Source of the DNA: Persephonella sp.
GTDB taxonomy: Bacteria; Aquificota; Aquificia; Aquificales; Hydrogenothermaceae
Assembly: GCA_027058925.1 (NCBI GenBank)
Contig: JALTAS010000009.1
Coordinates: 1 to 6,135 of the forward strand
Reading direction: 5' to 3'
DNA: 6,135 bases
Made by a program: the position numbers and the translations under genes
The notes under the pieces: model-generated
Database searches by the model: none
Told to the model about the DNA's origin: nothing
The model's input: the letters and a program-made list of their open reading frames with translations, nothing else
Part shown: positions 5,207 to 6,135 of the stretch, in pieces
Layout: every line of letters begins with the position of its first letter
How positions within the stretch are numbered: position 1 is the stretch's first letter

Positions 5207-6135
5207 ATGAAGGCGGCCTTTTACACACAGCACGGTAGTTATGAAAATATAAAGATCGGTATCATGTCTGATCCTGAGATCAAAGAAGATGAGGTTCTTG
5301 TAAAAGTTAAGGCTTTCTCTTTAAATCATCTGGATATATGGGTTATGGAAGGTAAATACCCTGCCCAGATACCCATGCCCCATATTTTCGGCTCTGATGC
5401 TTCTGGTATTGTTGAAAAGGTTGGAAAAGCAGTTAAACAGATTAAACCTGGAGATAAGGTTATTGTTTATCCAGGTTTATCATGCGGTGTATGTGAAAGA
5501 TGTCTGTCCGGTCAGGACAATCTGTGCAGAAATTATTTTCTTCTTGGAGTGTTAAACAACGGTGTTTCTGCAGAGTATGTCAAAGTTCCTTCTGTGAATG
5601 TTTTTAAAATACCTGAAGGTTTATCTTTTGAGGAGGCTGCTTCAATAGGAATAACATACACAACCATGTGGCATTCAATTGCTACAAGGGGAGGTATAAA
5701 ACCAGGAGATACAGTTTTGATACATGGTGGAGGAAGCGGGGTTGGAACAGCTGGAATACAGATAGCAAAACTTTTCGATGCTACAGTTATAACAACGGTT
5801 GGAGATGACTGGAAGGTTGAAAAAGCAAGATCTATAGGAGCTGATTTTATAATTAACTACAAAAATATTGACTTTTTTGAAGCTGTAAAACAGATAACAG
5901 AAGGAAATATGTGTGATATTGTTGTTGACCACATCGGTCAGGAAACTTTTGCCCGTTCTATTGAGTGTGCAAAGAGGGGAGGATCTGTTATCACATTTGG
6001 TGCAACAACAGGAGGAGAAGCTACAGTAGAACTTAGAAAAATATTTGGGAAAAACCTGAAGATACACGGCGTTTATATGGGGACAAAAGGGGAGGTTGCC
6101 CATTATCTTAAGTTCTTTCCAAATAAACTAAAACC
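5207..6135 (+). CDS. Zinc-type medium-chain dehydrogenase / quinone oxidoreductase-like protein (3' end cut by window)
   Basis: The window holds 309 codons of a gene whose family is usually about 340 residues, so only the C-terminus is missing. It belongs to the medium-chain dehydrogenase/reductase superfamily. The N-terminal GroES-like domain has the structural zinc motif C-x2-C-x2-C-x7-C at Cys93, Cys96, Cys99 and Cys107. A Rossmann domain follows, with HGGGSGVGTAGIQIAK at 173-188, the glycine-rich loop typical of NADPH-using quinone oxidoreductases. The catalytic zinc site looks lost: the Cys of classical alcohol dehydrogenases aligns with Asn40 in SLNHLD (38-43), and the GHE motif is replaced by GSD at 62-64. 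It is therefore probably not a classical alcohol dehydrogenase; a zinc-independent reductase of quinones or enones is likelier, but the substrate cannot be told. It is transcribed away from secD from a 90-bp shared region, and nothing ties its role to secretion. Confidence 0.9.
   Translation, partial: MKAAFYTQHGSYENIKIGIMSDPEIKEDEVLVKVKAFSLNHLDIWVMEGKYPAQIPMPHIFGSDASGIVEKVGKAVKQIKPGDKVIVYPGLSCGVCERCLSGQDNLCRNYFLLGVLNNGVSAEYVKVPSVNVFKIPEGLSFEEAASIGITYTTMWHSIATRGGIKPGDTVLIHGGGSGVGTAGIQIAKLFDATVITTVGDDWKVEKARSIGADFIINYKNIDFFEAVKQITEGNMCDIVVDHIGQETFARSIECAKRGGSVITFGATTGGEATVELRKIFGKNLKIHGVYMGTKGEVAHYLKFFPNKLK

Noticed and set aside
539..5209. The identical 14-base GGAGGATAAAAATG at the petB start and the dehydrogenase start as a dispersed repeat.
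   Set aside because: It is explained by a ribosome-binding site, an A-rich spacer and the start codon; the match does not extend into flanking sequence.
5675..6103. A 142-codon open frame on the minus strand.
   Set aside because: It is antisense to the dehydrogenase, whose plus-strand frame carries clear family motifs throughout. Its Cys- and Ser-rich translation matches no family I recognise.

Overview
The window holds a housekeeping segment from an AT-rich bacterial genome. It has six protein-coding genes and no sign of mobile DNA, RNA genes or CRISPR. The best guess at source is a thermophilic member of the Aquificota, perhaps the Persephonella/Sulfurihydrogenibium side. This rests on the order Rieske - cytochrome b - two-haem cytochrome c1-like protein, AT-rich codon use with many AGA and ATA codons, Lys/Glu-rich proteins, and separate secD and secF. 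The assignment is inference from recognition and was not checked by a search.

Positions 45-2606 (+) form a tight three-gene operon, petA-petB-petC, that encodes a complete cytochrome bc1-type quinol:cytochrome c oxidoreductase. The parts are a Tat-exported Rieske iron-sulfur protein, an eight-helix cytochrome b, and a membrane-anchored cytochrome with two CxxCH haem sites in place of the usual one-haem cytochrome c1. Genes are 10 bp apart or overlap by 1 bp, each has a strong Shine-Dalgarno sequence, and the operon closes with a clear intrinsic terminator at about 2612-2636. Several residues differ from the textbook mitochondrial/alphaproteobacterial enzyme. The Rieske cluster loop lacks the Ser and Tyr that raise its potential, the helix D haem ligands have 14 residues between them, and the Qo-site Gly is Ala. 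Together these suggest a complex tuned to a low-potential quinone such as a menaquinone type.

Positions 2635-5116 (-) carry secD and secF, convergent with the pet operon. They encode the proton-driven SecDF accessory of the Sec translocon. secD appears to start at TTG. secF is best started at an ATG at 3567, whose ribosome-binding site overlaps the secD stop codon.

Positions 5117-5206 are a 90-bp divergent promoter region. A -10-like hexamer faces each way and the two sit in a perfect 7-bp inverted repeat. From 5207 to the window end (+) lies the first 309 codons of a medium-chain dehydrogenase/quinone-oxidoreductase-like gene. It keeps the structural zinc cysteines but has lost the usual catalytic zinc ligands.

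I found no clearly undescribed system. The points worth a second look are the unusual residues of the bc complex, the two start-codon questions, the overlapping divergent promoters and the altered zinc site of the dehydrogenase.
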